From the NCBI RefSeq assembly GCF_009857595.1, contig NZ_WWCU01000014.1, forward strand, positions 62,001 through 126,000: DNA of 64,000 nt, written 5' to 3'. The first letter of the stretch is position 1; each line of letters opens with the position of its first letter. A model generated the notes under the pieces. It was given only the letters and a program-made list of their open reading frames with translations. It was not told the origin of the DNA and did no database searches. Shown piece after piece: positions 25,421 to 34,640 of the stretch. A program made the translations under genes and the position numbers. This stretch comes from Pseudoduganella aquatica (GTDB lineage: Bacteria; Pseudomonadota; Gammaproteobacteria; Burkholderiales; Burkholderiaceae_D).

Positions 25421-26743
25421 ATGAGCCATATCATTCACCGCAGCCTGCGCCACACGCCCCCCATCGCCGTCAGCGGCAGCGGCATCACCATCCGCGACAA
25501 CCGTGGCAACAGCTATATCGATGCCAGCGGCGGCGCCGCCGTGTCCTCGCTGGGCCACGGCCATCCGGACGTGACCGCCGCCATGCATGCGCAGATCGAC
25601 CGCCTGGCCTACGCCCACACCGGCTTCTTTACCACCGAAGTGGCCGAGGAACTGGCGGCGCGCCTGGCCTACGACGCGCCAGGCGACCTGAATCACGTCT
25701 ACCTGGTCTCCGGCGGCTCGGAAGCGATGGAGACGGCACTCAAGCTGGCGCGCCAGTACTTTGTTGAAAGCGGCCAGCCTCAGCGCAGCGTATTCATCGC
25801 GCGCCGCCAGAGCTACCACGGCAACACGCTGGGCGCGCTCGCCCTGGGCGGCAACGCGTTCCGGCGCAAGCACTTCGCGCCGCTGCTGATGGACGTACGG
25901 CGCGTGTCGCCCTGCTACGAGTACCGCGACCGGCTGCCGCAGCAGACGCTGGGCGACTACACCACGTCCCTGCTGTCGGAGCTGGAGGCGGAGATCCTGG
26001 CGGCCGGGCCGGAAAACGTGATCGGCTTTTGCGCAGAGCCGGTGGTGGGCGCCACGGGCGGCGCCATTCCGCCCACTCCGGGCTACTTCAAGGGCGTGCG
26101 CGCGCTGTGCGACAAGTACGGCATGCTGTTCATCGCGGACGAGGTGATGTGCGGCATGGGGCGCACCGGCACGCTGTACGCGGTTGAGCAGGAGAGCGTG
26201 CTGCCCGACCTGGTGGCGCTGGGCAAAGGCCTGGGTGCGGGCTACCAGCCCATCGGCGCGGTGCTGGCGCGCGAGCAGGTGGTGCAGCGCATACGCGACG
26301 GCAGCGGCGTGTTCCAGCATGGGCACACCTACATCGGCCATCCGGTGGCGGCGGCGGCGGCGCTGACCGTGCAGCGCATCATCCAGCGCGACTGCCTGCT
26401 GGGCGCGGTGACGGTGCGCGGCGCGGCCTTCAAGCGCATGCTCAAGGACGCGTTCGGGCAGCATCCGCACGTGGGCGATATCCGGGGGCGGGGGCTGTTC
26501 TGGGCGCTGGAGCTGGTAAAGGACAGGGACAGCAAGGAGCCCTTCCCGCCGGCGGCAAGGCTGCACGCGGCGGTGAAGGAGGCGGCCATGGGACGCGGGC
26601 TGATGGTGTACCCGATGGGCGGCACCATAGACGGCGAGCGCGGCGACCATGTGCTGCTGGCGCCGCCGTTTATCGCCACCGAGGCGGAGCTGGCCGAGAT
26701 TGTGGGGCGGCTGCAGGAGGCGCTGGCGAGGGCGCTGGCGTGA
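25421..26743 (+). CDS. Class III PLP-dependent aminotransferase (aspartate aminotransferase family)
   Basis: Fold-type I, omega-aminotransferase-like enzyme of 440 residues. The PLP lysine is Lys269 in ALGKGLGAGYQPIGA; the preceding IADEVMCGMGRTG holds the Asp that contacts the cofactor nitrogen; VSGGSEAMETALKLARQY and YHGNTLGALALGG are family landmarks. The frame extends upstream to 25340, but the ATG at 25421 follows GCGAGGACGAC and gives the normal start MSHIIHRSL. Substrate not determined. The 278-base gap before it (25143-25420) is AT-rich and has no clear gene. Confidence 0.88.
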   Translation: MSHIIHRSLRHTPPIAVSGSGITIRDNRGNSYIDASGGAAVSSLGHGHPDVTAAMHAQIDRLAYAHTGFFTTEVAEELAARLAYDAPGDLNHVYLVSGGSEAMETALKLARQYFVESGQPQRSVFIARRQSYHGNTLGALALGGNAFRRKHFAPLLMDVRRVSPCYEYRDRLPQQTLGDYTTSLLSELEAEILAAGPENVIGFCAEPVVGATGGAIPPTPGYFKGVRALCDKYGMLFIADEVMCGMGRTGTLYAVEQESVLPDLVALGKGLGAGYQPIGAVLAREQVVQRIRDGSGVFQHGHTYIGHPVAAAAALTVQRIIQRDCLLGAVTVRGAAFKRMLKDAFGQHPHVGDIRGRGLFWALELVKDRDSKEPFPPAARLHAAVKEAAMGRGLMVYPMGGTIDGERGDHVLLAPPFIATEAELAEIVGRLQEALARALA

Positions 26744-26745
26744 GC

Positions 26746-26841
26746 GGCGGGTTACGCCCTTGCGGGCTAACCCGCCCTACGATAAGACCTGGGCTGGGTC
26801 GTCAACCGTAGGGCGGGTTAGGCGGCACGCCGTAACCCGCC
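26746..26841. repeat. REPIN-like paired inverted repeat, copy 4
   Basis: Left hairpin GGCGGGTTACG to CTAACCCGCCCTACG and right hairpin CGTAGGGCGGGTTAG to CGTAACCCGCC, with a spacer of about 26 bases. It begins three bases after the aminotransferase TGA stop and ends 12 bases before the end of the convergent FAH-family gene. Confidence 0.92.
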
Positions 26842-26853
26842 ACTGCCGCCGGC

Positions 26854-27705
26854 TCAATACTGCTGGTAGGCGATGACGTCCTGCTGCTGTTCGCCGAGGC
26901 CGGCGATGCCCAGGCGCAGGAAGTCGCCCTTCTTCAGGAAGCGCTTCGGCTTGCGGGCGTTGCCCACGCCTGGCGGCGTACCGGTGGCGATCACGTCGCC
27001 CGGTTCCAGCGTCATGTACTGCGACAGGTAGCTGACGATCTGCGCCACCGAGAAGATCATGTTTTCGGTGCTGCCGGTCTGCATGCGCTTGCCGTTCAGT
27101 TCCAGGTACAGGTCCAGCTTATTGACCTGGTAGACCTCGTCGCGCGTCACCAGCCACGGACCCACGGGACCGAAGGTGTCGCAGCCCTTGCCCTTGTCCC
27201 ATTGCGAGCCCTGCTCGAACTGGTACTCGCGCTCGGACAGGTCGTTGATGACGCAGTAGCCGGCGATATGCTTCTCGGCGTCCTTCTCGCTCACGTAGCG
27301 CGCGCGGGTGCCGATGATGATGCCCAGCTCCACTTCCCAATCGGTCTTCTTCGACCCCTTGGGCAGCATCACCGGATCGTCCGCGCCGGACAGGCAGGTG
27401 GTGGCCTTCATGAAGACGATGGGTTCCTTCGGAATCGGCAGGCCCATTTCTTCTGCATGGTCGTAGTAGTTCAAACCGATGCCGATGAATTTGCCCACTT
27501 TCGCCACCGGCACACCCATGCGCGGATTGCCGCGCACCAGCGGCAGATCCGCATGCGGAATCTTGGACAGCTTCTTGATGGCCTTGTCGGACAGCTGCTC
27601 GGGACCGATGTCATCGATCACGCCGGACAGGTCGCGCAGCTTGCCTTCATCATCTATCAGGCCGGGCTTCTCTTTGCCGGGCCGGCCGTAACGAACCAGT
27701 TTCAT
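26854..27705 (-). CDS. Fumarylacetoacetate hydrolase (FAH) family protein
   Basis: Protein of 283 residues with the FAH fold, a family of metal-dependent hydrolases, isomerases and decarboxylases acting on dicarbonyl acids. Visible metal-site segments are FIGIGLNYYDHAEEMG, WEVELGIIIGTRARYV and YCVINDLSEREYQFEQG, plus GDVIATGTPPGVGNARKPKRFLKKGD near the C-terminus. It resembles 2,4-diketo-3-deoxy-fuconate hydrolase or ureidoglycolate lyase type enzymes; the substrate is not certain. AAGGAAG precedes the ATG at 27705. Its 5' end overlaps the 3' end of the MFS gene. Confidence 0.88.
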   Translation of the reverse strand: MKLVRYGRPGKEKPGLIDDEGKLRDLSGVIDDIGPEQLSDKAIKKLSKIPHADLPLVRGNPRMGVPVAKVGKFIGIGLNYYDHAEEMGLPIPKEPIVFMKATTCLSGADDPVMLPKGSKKTDWEVELGIIIGTRARYVSEKDAEKHIAGYCVINDLSEREYQFEQGSQWDKGKGCDTFGPVGPWLVTRDEVYQVNKLDLYLELNGKRMQTGSTENMIFSVAQIVSYLSQYMTLEPGDVIATGTPPGVGNARKPKRFLKKGDFLRLGIAGLGEQQQDVIAYQQY

Positions 27706-29002
27706 AATCTTCCTTGGAGTTGATAGCCGCCATTTTACCGGATCGCGCGCGGCCACCCCGGCGGCGCATCAGGAAGCGTACCAGGCCCACGGTTTGCAGC
27801 AGCACCAGCACGCCGAACGCGGCCTGGTAGGCAATGGCCGGATAGTGCTGCAAGGCGTCCGGCCGCCACAGGCCGACGATGGCGCCGAAGCCCGCCTGCA
27901 CGGCAAACGCGCCCAGGAAAATCAACAGGTTCAGGCAAGTGGAAGCGCGTCCCGTCAGTCCCGGCGGCATGGCCTGCGCGACGATGGCGTACTCGATGCC
28001 GGTGATGGTGCCCACCAGCGTAAACAACACCGACAGCAGCTGGTAGCTCGGTGCCCAGTTCAGCACAAAGCCGCACTGGATGGCGATGTAGACGGCGATG
28101 CCGGCGGCGGCAACGCTGAGCGGCGCAATGTTCCTGCGCGCGGCCCACTCGGTGATCATGCCGACCGAGATGGCGCCGAAGATCACCGCCGCCATGCCGA
28201 GGTAAAGCAGCCAGGCGATGGCCTGCTGGTCGAAGTGTGCCACGTCGTTCAGCCAGCGCGCTATCCACAGGCCCTGGATGCCGAAGAACACCGCGTGCGG
28301 AATCAGCACCAGTGCGGCCGTGTCGCGGAACACGGGATGGGCGTAGACCTCGGCCAGGATGCTGCGCAAGGGCAGGCGCTGCGGCTTGCGCGGCGCTTCG
28401 GGCGGCGTGGGCGCGAGCAGGTAGATCAGCAGCGCGATGACGGCGCAGCCCGCCGCCAGCGCAATGAACAGCCAGCGCCAGTCCACGTAGTGCAGCGCCA
28501 GCCGCACCGGCAAGGTGCCGCTGGCCGCGCCCAGGCCGCCGGCGGCGATCAGGTAGCCTTGCACCGACGGCAGCTTGGCGGGCGAGATCCAGATGGAGAT
28601 GGACTTGACGGCGGCCATGAAGCAGCCCGCCAGGCCCACGCCCATCAGCGCGCGCGCCAGCAGCAGCTGGTTCAATTCGCGACTGCCCGCGAAGGCCAGC
28701 GCGCCGACGGCGGCCACGCACAGCATGGCGAACTGCACCCGGCGCGGACCGTAGCGGTCCAGCGCCACGCCCACCGGCAGCTGCACCAGCGCGAACGAAA
28801 AAAAGTACGCGCTGGTGAGCAGCCCCAGTTGCGCCGGCGTGAGCGACAGCTCGGCCATCAGCTGCGGCGCCAGGATGGCGTTCACATTGCGCAGCAGGCT
28901 GGAGATGTAGTGGCCCAGCGCAAACGGCAGGAACACCAGGAAAAACACCTGCACGCCCGGCAGCGAACCGGGTGCACGCACCCGGCCAATAACGGCAGGC
29001 AC
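27650..29002 (-). CDS. MFS transporter
   Basis: Major facilitator protein with twelve predicted hydrophobic spans, starting QVFFLVFLPFALGHYISSLLRN. The loop 2-3 motif appears as GVALDRYGPRRVQ, and LMGVGLAGCFMAAVKSISIWISPAKLPSVQG is typical. Substrate unknown. The start is uncertain: GTG codons at 29002 and 28981 lack good ribosome binding sites, and an in-frame ATG at 29143, just after the KamA stop, would force translation through repeat copy 5 and the hairpin at 29018-29041. The C-terminus overlaps the FAH-family gene by 56 bases. Confidence 0.8.
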   Translation of the reverse strand: MPAVIGRVRAPGSLPGVQVFFLVFLPFALGHYISSLLRNVNAILAPQLMAELSLTPAQLGLLTSAYFFSFALVQLPVGVALDRYGPRRVQFAMLCVAAVGALAFAGSRELNQLLLARALMGVGLAGCFMAAVKSISIWISPAKLPSVQGYLIAAGGLGAASGTLPVRLALHYVDWRWLFIALAAGCAVIALLIYLLAPTPPEAPRKPQRLPLRSILAEVYAHPVFRDTAALVLIPHAVFFGIQGLWIARWLNDVAHFDQQAIAWLLYLGMAAVIFGAISVGMITEWAARRNIAPLSVAAAGIAVYIAIQCGFVLNWAPSYQLLSVLFTLVGTITGIEYAIVAQAMPPGLTGRASTCLNLLIFLGAFAVQAGFGAIVGLWRPDALQHYPAIAYQAAFGVLVLLQTVGLVRFLMRRRGGRARSGKMAAINSKEDYETGSLRPARQREARPDR

Positions 29003-29017
29003 CCCATACGCCAGCAA

Positions 29018-29041
29018 GGAGGCGCCGTCATTGGCGCCTCC
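29018..29041. terminator. Perfect hairpin between kamA-like gene and MFS gene
   Basis: Nine-base arms GGAGGCGCC and GGCGCCTCC around a six-base loop. It follows the kamA-like gene and repeat copy 5 on the minus strand. No T-run follows, so it may be a Rho-type pause, a processing site or a leader structure of the MFS transcript. Confidence 0.45.
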
Positions 29042-29043
29042 AC

Positions 29044-29106
29044 GGCGGGTTATCGAACATGCAGCTGGCGCGTAGGGCGGGTTAGGCGCGTGCGCCGTAA
29101 CCCGCC
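29044..29106. repeat. REPIN-like paired inverted repeat, copy 5 (shortened)
   Basis: The right hairpin is intact (CGTAGGGCGGGTTAG to CGTAACCCGCC). The left side keeps only GGCGGGTTA and then diverges, so the element is about 30 bases shorter than other full copies. It separates the kamA-like gene from the MFS gene on the same strand. Confidence 0.85.
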
Positions 29107-29147
29107 GAAGGGGAGCGCCGCCAGCCGACTCGGCATCATCCATGGCG

Positions 29148-30545
29148 TCAAGCCGCGTTGCTGTGCGAGCCGCAGCCCGAGGGCGGCAGCACCGCTTCGC
29201 CGCGCGCCGTCGCCAGCCGGATAATCTTGCGCGGCGCAGGCTCGCCTTCCTCGAAGAAGAACTTGTCCTTGCCGAAGGCCGGCACCAGGTCATCCATCCA
29301 CGTCGCGTCCGGATCGTACTTGGCGTAGAAGGGCTTCCGCACCCAGTCCGCATTGCGCGCCTGCAGGAACTGCAAGGCAAACACCTTCTCTCCCGCGATG
29401 GTGGCCACGCCGTCTATCACCACCTTGCCCGGGAAGGCGCTCATCGACGGCCCGCGCACCGTGCGCGACAGGCCGGACACCATCTGGTATGCCTGCTGGA
29501 AAATCTCGTGCGCGCGCGCCAGCGGCAGCTGGAAGTATTCGCGCGGTCCGGTGTCGCGCTCGACGAACATGTAGTACGGGATCGCACCCAGCCTCACGCC
29601 GGTGGTCCACAGCTCGGCCCAGCTTTTCGGATCCTCGTTGATATGCCTGATCAGCGGCCCCTGCATGCGCAAGGTGGCGCCGGTGCCGACGATGCGCTTG
29701 ACGGCCTTCTGCGCAATCTCCTGGCGCAGCTCCACCGCGTGGTTGTAGTGCCCCATGATGGCCATGTTCTTGCCCGAGGCGACCACGCGCTCGAACAGGC
29801 GCAGCAAGTCGTCCGAGTCCTTGTCGGACACGAAGCGCTGCGGCCAGTACGCCACCGACTTGGTGCCGATGCGGATGTTCTGGATGTGCGCCAGATCCGG
29901 CGCCAGCAGCGGCTCGATGAACTCGGCCAGCGAGCGCGTGTTCATGATGAGCGGATCGCCGCCGGTGATCAGCACGTCCGTCACTTCCTTGTGCTCGCGC
30001 AGATAGGCCGCCAGCTGCGTGGTTTCCCTGGCGTCGAACTTCATGTCGTCCATGCCCACGAACTGCGGCCAGCGGAAGCAGAAAGTGCAGTAGGCGTGGC
30101 AGGTCTGCCCCGCGCTGGGGAAGAACAACACCGTCTCCTTGTACTTGTGCTGCAGGCCTTTCAGCGGCGCGTCGTTCACGCGCGGCACGTTGTGCGTCAT
30201 CTGCCCTGCCGGGTGCGGGTTCATGCGCATGCGGATGCCGTGCACATACTTGGCGATGGCCGCGTCGTCCTTCTTCACCAGCACCAGGTCGCGCAGGTGG
30301 GCGTACTCCTCCGGCGGCAGCATATCGCGGTGCGGGAACACCAGCCGGTAGATAGGATCGTCCGGCACCTTGTTCCAGTCGATCAGCTGGTCCAGCACAT
30401 ATTCATTGGTGCGGAAGGGCAGCACGTGCGACACCACTTGCGTGGCCTCGCGCAATTCCTCGGGCATCCACTCCCACTGGCGGGCCTGCTTGATGGTCTG
30501 GCGGGTGTAAGGCTTGAACTTCACGGGCATGGCGTCTGCGGTCAT
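29148..30545 (-). CDS. KamA-family radical SAM protein (lysine 2,3-aminomutase-like)
   Basis: Radical SAM, PLP-dependent aminomutase-like enzyme of 465 residues. The cluster motif C-x3-C-x2-C is at Cys149, Cys153 and Cys156 (GQTCHAYCTFCFRWPQ). DVLITGGDPL is the SAM-binding GGE-like segment, and the C-terminal region contains the FPGKVVIDGVATIAGEK stretch of KamA relatives. The length is nearer to KamA than to the shorter EpmB. No ablB acetyltransferase is adjacent, so the substrate (lysine or another amino acid) is open. AGATTGGAG-like ribosome binding site (TGGAG) precedes the ATG. Confidence 0.87.
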   Translation of the reverse strand: MTADAMPVKFKPYTRQTIKQARQWEWMPEELREATQVVSHVLPFRTNEYVLDQLIDWNKVPDDPIYRLVFPHRDMLPPEEYAHLRDLVLVKKDDAAIAKYVHGIRMRMNPHPAGQMTHNVPRVNDAPLKGLQHKYKETVLFFPSAGQTCHAYCTFCFRWPQFVGMDDMKFDARETTQLAAYLREHKEVTDVLITGGDPLIMNTRSLAEFIEPLLAPDLAHIQNIRIGTKSVAYWPQRFVSDKDSDDLLRLFERVVASGKNMAIMGHYNHAVELRQEIAQKAVKRIVGTGATLRMQGPLIRHINEDPKSWAELWTTGVRLGAIPYYMFVERDTGPREYFQLPLARAHEIFQQAYQMVSGLSRTVRGPSMSAFPGKVVIDGVATIAGEKVFALQFLQARNADWVRKPFYAKYDPDATWMDDLVPAFGKDKFFFEEGEPAPRKIIRLATARGEAVLPPSGCGSHSNAA

Positions 30546-30771
30546 TGCGATCTCCAGTCTGAAGTGGTTGGCGGCACTTCATCGTAGTTTTCATGCGGTC
30601 ATTCGCGTTGCCTTACATCAATTTGCGACCGGCTATTTTCTAGAAAGTAAGAAATCTTTGATGCATCTGCATGGCGCGGACATGACTTGCAGCAAGCTTG
30701 CGTTATCGCAATTCGGACTCCGCCTGCCGAGCGTAAATTAATCCGACACACACAACCCTGGGAGTCAAGCC

Positions 30772-31233
30772 ATGAAACGACTGATGAACACCGCCCTGCT
30801 CTGCCTGGGAATGGCCGCCGCGGCAGCGGCCTCGGCCAACAGCGAACCCACCGAAAAAGACGCCATCGCCATGGCCGAACGCGGCGCCGCCTTCATGAAG
30901 GCGAACGGCAAGGAAGAGATGATGAAAAAAATCAGCGGCAAGGATCCGGAGTTCCTGCAGGGCTCGCTGTACGTGGACATGCGCGACATAAACACCGGCA
31001 TCGTGCTGGCGCACCCGGTCAACCCCGCCATCGTCGGCAAGGACCTGACCGACGTGCCGGACGCCAACGGCAAAAAATACCGCCGCGAGATCATCGAGCT
31101 GGCCGCGAAGAAGGGCAAGGGCTGGGTCGACTATATGTACAAAAACCCCACCACCGGCAAGATCGAACCCAAGACCACCTACATCCTGAGGGTGGGCGAC
31201 GTGGTGCTCGAAGCGGGCATCTACAAAAAATAA
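30772..31233 (+). CDS. Secreted single-Cache-domain protein, partner of chemoreceptor
   Basis: Protein of 153 residues with a signal peptide (MKRLMNTALLCLGMAAAAAASA) and one Cache-like domain: AIAMAERGAAFMKANGKEEMMKKI, then LYVDMRDINTGIVLAHPVNPAIVGKDL, GWVDYMYKNPTTGKIEPKTTYI and the terminal LEAGIYKK. It is a paralogue of the 11760 protein. No anchor or output domain is present, so it is free in the periplasm. It sits 15 bases before a methyl-accepting chemoreceptor gene in a clear two-gene unit, which suggests it hands a ligand to that receptor. GGGAG precedes the ATG. Confidence 0.87.
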   Translation: MKRLMNTALLCLGMAAAAAASANSEPTEKDAIAMAERGAAFMKANGKEEMMKKISGKDPEFLQGSLYVDMRDINTGIVLAHPVNPAIVGKDLTDVPDANGKKYRREIIELAAKKGKGWVDYMYKNPTTGKIEPKTTYILRVGDVVLEAGIYKK

Positions 31234-31248
31234 GCCTTGGAGGCAGCC

Positions 31249-32937
31249 ATGCTGAACAAAATGCGGATAGGACCGAAACTGCTGCTGGCGCCCGGCCTGG
31301 TGCTGGTGCTGCTGGTGGCCACGTCGGCCAGCGCCTGGTACGGCATGGTGCGCCAGAACACGGCCATGGAGAACCTGGTACAGGTGCGCGCCGCGCGCCT
31401 GCAGGCCACCGCCAGCGTGATGGGCGACGCCCGGCTGGCGCACGCCAATATCTACCAGCTGCTGGCCTGGATCAACGGCAGCTTCGCCCAGGCGCGGCTG
31501 GACGCGCTGGGCGCGCAGATCAAGGGCCGCCACGCAGGCGTGGACAAGCAATTGGCCGCGCTGGCCGCCGTGGCCGATCCGGCCGAACGCGCCATTGTCG
31601 ACGCGTCCTCGCAGGCGCTGGCGGCCTACCGCAAGCAGGTGCTGGAGACCATGGAGATCGCGGCCGTGGACCAGTCCATCGCCACCAACTCCATGGCCAA
31701 GGCCGAGGCCCAGTTCGTGCTGCTCAACGAGCAGCTGGGCAAGCTGGCCGCCCTGGAAAAGACGCTCAGCGTACAGGCCCACGCGGAGGCGCGCGCCGGC
31801 TTCCATGCGCTGGGCGCGACCATGGCCGGGCTGGTGCTGCTGTCGGTGGCGCTGTCGCTGCTGGCCACGGTGCGGGTGCGCGCGGCGCTGCTGCGCGACG
31901 TGCGCGCCATCGGCGAAGCGGTGCGGGAGCTGGCGGCGGGCCGGCTGGTGCTGGGCCGGCGCAACGAGGGCCGCGACGAGATCGCCGACACCGCGCGCGC
32001 GCTGGACCAGACCATCGCCAAGCTGAACCAGACCCTGCTCACCGTGACGGGCGCGGTGCAGGCCATCGACACCGCCTCGCACGAAATCGCCAGCGGCAAT
32101 CTGGACCTGTCCAACCGCACCGAGCGCCAGGCCGCCTCGCTGGAGGAAACCGCCAGCGCCATGCAGAACCTGACCCAGGCCGTACGGCAGAACGCCGACA
32201 ACGCACGCCTGGCCTGCGACCTGGCGGCCAGCGCCAGCGGCCTGGCCAGCAAGGGCGGCGAGGCGGTGGCGCAGGCGGTGCACAGCATGGACACGATACG
32301 GGCCAGCTCGCGCAAGATCGTCGAAATTATCGGCGTCATCGACGGCATCTCCTTCCAGACCAATATCCTGGCGCTGAACGCAGCGGTGGAGGCGGCGCGC
32401 GCCGGCGAATCCGGGCGCGGCTTCGCGGTGGTGGCGTCCGAAGTGCGCACGCTGGCGCAGCGCTCGGCCGGCGCGGCCAAGGAGATCAAGGCGCTGATCG
32501 CCGCGTCCGTGGCCACCATAGACAGCGGCAGCGCCTGCGTGAACCAGGCCGGCAGCAGCATGGACGACATCGTGGCTTCGGTGCGGCAGGTGAACGACAT
32601 CATCACCCGCATCAGCGACGCCAGCGCGGAACAGGCGCAAGGCATCACGGAAGTGAACCAGGCCGTCGAGCGCATCGACGACGTGACGCAGCAAAACGCC
32701 GCGCTGGTGGAACAGGCCGCCGCAGCGGCCGCCAGCCTGCAGGAGCAGACGGTGCACCTGTCGCAGGCGGTGGGCGTGTTCCAGCTGGACCAGGGCGGCG
32801 AGGCCGAACAGCCCGCGCCGGCACCGGCAGAGCCGCACGGTGAACGCCGCGCAGCCGCCAGCCCGATGCGCGGCATGGCGGTCGTGCCTCCCGTGCCGCG
32901 TCGGCGCCCTGCCGGCGGGTTACGGGCTGCGCCCTAA
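31249..32937 (+). CDS. Methyl-accepting chemotaxis protein
   Basis: Chemoreceptor of 562 residues. A transmembrane helix (about 10-30, [22 protein letters not shown]) leads to a four-helix-bundle-like periplasmic region, a second helix (about 190-210, [22 protein letters not shown]), a HAMP region and the signalling domain with the conserved tip [50 protein letters not shown] precedes the ATG at 31249. The C-terminus runs into repeat copy 6: the residues GGLRAAP and the TAA stop are repeat-encoded. No CheR-tethering pentapeptide is present. The gene pairs with the upstream Cache-protein gene. Confidence 0.93.
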   Translation: MLNKMRIGPKLLLAPGLVLVLLVATSASAWYGMVRQNTAMENLVQVRAARLQATASVMGDARLAHANIYQLLAWINGSFAQARLDALGAQIKGRHAGVDKQLAALAAVADPAERAIVDASSQALAAYRKQVLETMEIAAVDQSIATNSMAKAEAQFVLLNEQLGKLAALEKTLSVQAHAEARAGFHALGATMAGLVLLSVALSLLATVRVRAALLRDVRAIGEAVRELAAGRLVLGRRNEGRDEIADTARALDQTIAKLNQTLLTVTGAVQAIDTASHEIASGNLDLSNRTERQAASLEETASAMQNLTQAVRQNADNARLACDLAASASGLASKGGEAVAQAVHSMDTIRASSRKIVEIIGVIDGISFQTNILALNAAVEAARAGESGRGFAVVASEVRTLAQRSAGAAKEIKALIAASVATIDSGSACVNQAGSSMDDIVASVRQVNDIITRISDASAEQAQGITEVNQAVERIDDVTQQNAALVEQAAAAAASLQEQTVHLSQAVGVFQLDQGGEAEQPAPAPAEPHGERRAAASPMRGMAVVPPVPRRRPAGGLRAAP

Positions 32938-33012
32938 CCCGCCCTACGATCCGATCCGATCTGGCTCCACATGATGGGGAGCGTAGGGCGGGTTAGCGCA
33001 GCGTAACCCGCC
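32914..33012. repeat. REPIN-like paired inverted repeat, copy 6
   Basis: Left hairpin GGCGGGTTACG to CTAACCCGCCCTACG, spacer of about 33 bases, right hairpin CGTAGGGCGGGTTAG to CGTAACCCGCC. The left hairpin encodes the last residues and TAA stop of the chemoreceptor gene. It lies between convergent genes. Confidence 0.92.
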
Positions 33013-33034
33013 ATGCATGCGGCGCGTTGGCAGC

Positions 33035-33601
33035 TTACCGGAACGGCTTGCTCAGAAACCGCGAGCCCGCCTCGCCAAAGCGCCACGGCAGCTCCACCGC
33101 CTTGGAGATGCCGATGCGCGGCCCCACGGCCAGCGCCACCGGCCCGGCGGGCGGCAGCAGCGCGAACGGCGGCGCCGCCAGCGCCAGCCCGTTGTGCGCG
33201 CGCGTCACCGCCATCGCCTGGCACAGCTTGCCAGGCCCGGAGCACAGCATGCGCACGTCCTCGCCGCCGCGCCGCACCCGCATCGCGTCCAGTCCCGCCA
33301 GCGGCTCGATGGCCCGTATCAGCACCCCGGCCCCGTGCCCCGGCTCCCGGCACACAAAATTCAGACACCAGTGGATGCCATGCGACAGATACACATAAGC
33401 ATGTCCCGGCGGCCCGAACATGGAGGCGTTGCGCGCGCTCGGCCCGTTGTAGGTGTGCGCGGCCGGCTCGCTCATGTCGTAGGCCTCGGTTTCCACGATG
33501 CGCCCGCCCACGCCGTTCACCAGCACCGTCACACCGATCAGCTGCGGCGCCACCTCGTGCGAAGGTGCGTTAAAATCTATCCCGGCTATGAAAGTAGTCA
33601 T
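33035..33601 (-). CDS. DNA-3-methyladenine glycosylase (AAG/MPG type)
   Basis: Base-excision repair glycosylase of 188 residues that removes alkylated purines. Family motifs are GRIVETEAYDMSEPAAHTYNGPSARNASMFGPPGHAYVYLSHGIHWCLNFVC (catalytic Glu in ETEAY and the intercalating Tyr region), and MLCSGPGKLCQAMAV. The ATG at 33601 (MTTFIAGIDFNAPSH) is preferred over the open-frame start at 33664 as it fits the family length. It is divergent from the HDOD gene and convergent with the chemoreceptor gene. Confidence 0.93.
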   Translation of the reverse strand: MTTFIAGIDFNAPSHEVAPQLIGVTVLVNGVGGRIVETEAYDMSEPAAHTYNGPSARNASMFGPPGHAYVYLSHGIHWCLNFVCREPGHGAGVLIRAIEPLAGLDAMRVRRGGEDVRMLCSGPGKLCQAMAVTRAHNGLALAAPPFALLPPAGPVALAVGPRIGISKAVELPWRFGEAGSRFLSKPFR

Positions 33602-33754
33602 ATCGGCAATGGTAGCGCGCCACGCGGTGCTCAACTGCCAATATTTCAATGTAACAGCCCGCATTTACATTTTTTTCTTGGAATTTTGCGCTATAGCAAC
33701 GCGGAACAAGCGATAATCGAAGATCCACGCCGACCCGCCTTTGTCCTAAACATC

Positions 33755-34621
33755 ATGACCTCAGTTGCAGCCCCCGCCCCGGTAATCGAAACGACGGTAG
33801 AAGACGCGCTGCTGCGCTCCATCCGCATACCGCCGCGCCCCAGCCTGCTGGTCGACCTGCAACGGGAACTGGCCGAGGCGGACCCGTCGCCGCGCCGCAT
33901 CGCCCGCATTATCGGCAACGACGTGGGCATGTCGGGCGCGCTGCTGAAGCTGGCCAACTCGCCCTACTTCGGCGCCGCGCGCAAGGCCAAGTCGGTCGAG
34001 CAGGCCATCAACTTCCTCGGCATCAACCAGTGCGCCGCGCTGCTGACCGGGCTGCTGGCGCGCCAGGCCATCGACGGCAAGGACGGCAACCTGGACAGCT
34101 TCTGGGAAGTCTCGGCGCGCCGCGCGCAGGCGCTGGTGTTCACCTCGCGCAAGCTGCGCATCGCCCCGCCGGACATCGCCCACACCTTCGGCCTGTTCTG
34201 CGACATCGGCGTGCCGCTGCTGATGGCGCGCTTCCCCGACTACAAAGACACTTTCGCCCTGGCCAGCCAGGACGCCGAGCGCAAGTTCACCGCCATCGAA
34301 GACGCCCGCCACAGCACCAACCACGCCGCCATCGGCTGCCTGCTGGCGCGCAACTGGGGCCTGTCGCCGGACGTGTCCTGGGCCATCCTGCACCACCACG
34401 ACTACGCCGTCATGACGGACGACGCCACCGACGACGCGGTGCGCTCGCTGGTGGCGCTGTCGGTGCTGGCAGACAAGGGCATCCAGCGCTTCCACGGCAA
34501 CAGCGGCTCGCTGGAATGGGACAAGGGCGGCGAGATCGCCTGCGCCCACCTCGGCCTGTCCGAAGACGAAGCCGCCGACCTGCTCGACGAGCTGCACGAA
34601 ACCTTCCACATCGAACACTAA
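33755..34621 (+). CDS. HDOD domain signalling protein
   Basis: Protein of 288 residues made almost entirely of a HDOD domain, a catalytically degenerate HD-type fold found in bacterial signalling proteins. Typical segments are IPPRPSLLVDLQRELAEADPSPRRIARIIGNDVGMSGALLKLANSPYFG and KSVEQAINFLGINQCAALLTGLLARQAI. The later HHHDYAV and NHAAIGCLLARNWGLS segments are also family-like. No EAL, GGDEF or REC domain is attached. It starts about 150 bases from the divergent glycosylase gene. Its target is unknown. Confidence 0.88.
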   Translation: MTSVAAPAPVIETTVEDALLRSIRIPPRPSLLVDLQRELAEADPSPRRIARIIGNDVGMSGALLKLANSPYFGAARKAKSVEQAINFLGINQCAALLTGLLARQAIDGKDGNLDSFWEVSARRAQALVFTSRKLRIAPPDIAHTFGLFCDIGVPLLMARFPDYKDTFALASQDAERKFTAIEDARHSTNHAAIGCLLARNWGLSPDVSWAILHHHDYAVMTDDATDDAVRSLVALSVLADKGIQRFHGNSGSLEWDKGGEIACAHLGLSEDEAADLLDELHETFHIEH

Positions 34622-34640
34622 ACACGCCTTTCGCGCACAC

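Noticed and set aside
30687..32843. Long open frames of over 700 codons on both strands over the Cache and chemoreceptor genes
   Set aside because: Low-complexity Arg/Gly/His translations, out of frame with the clear chemoreceptor signature.
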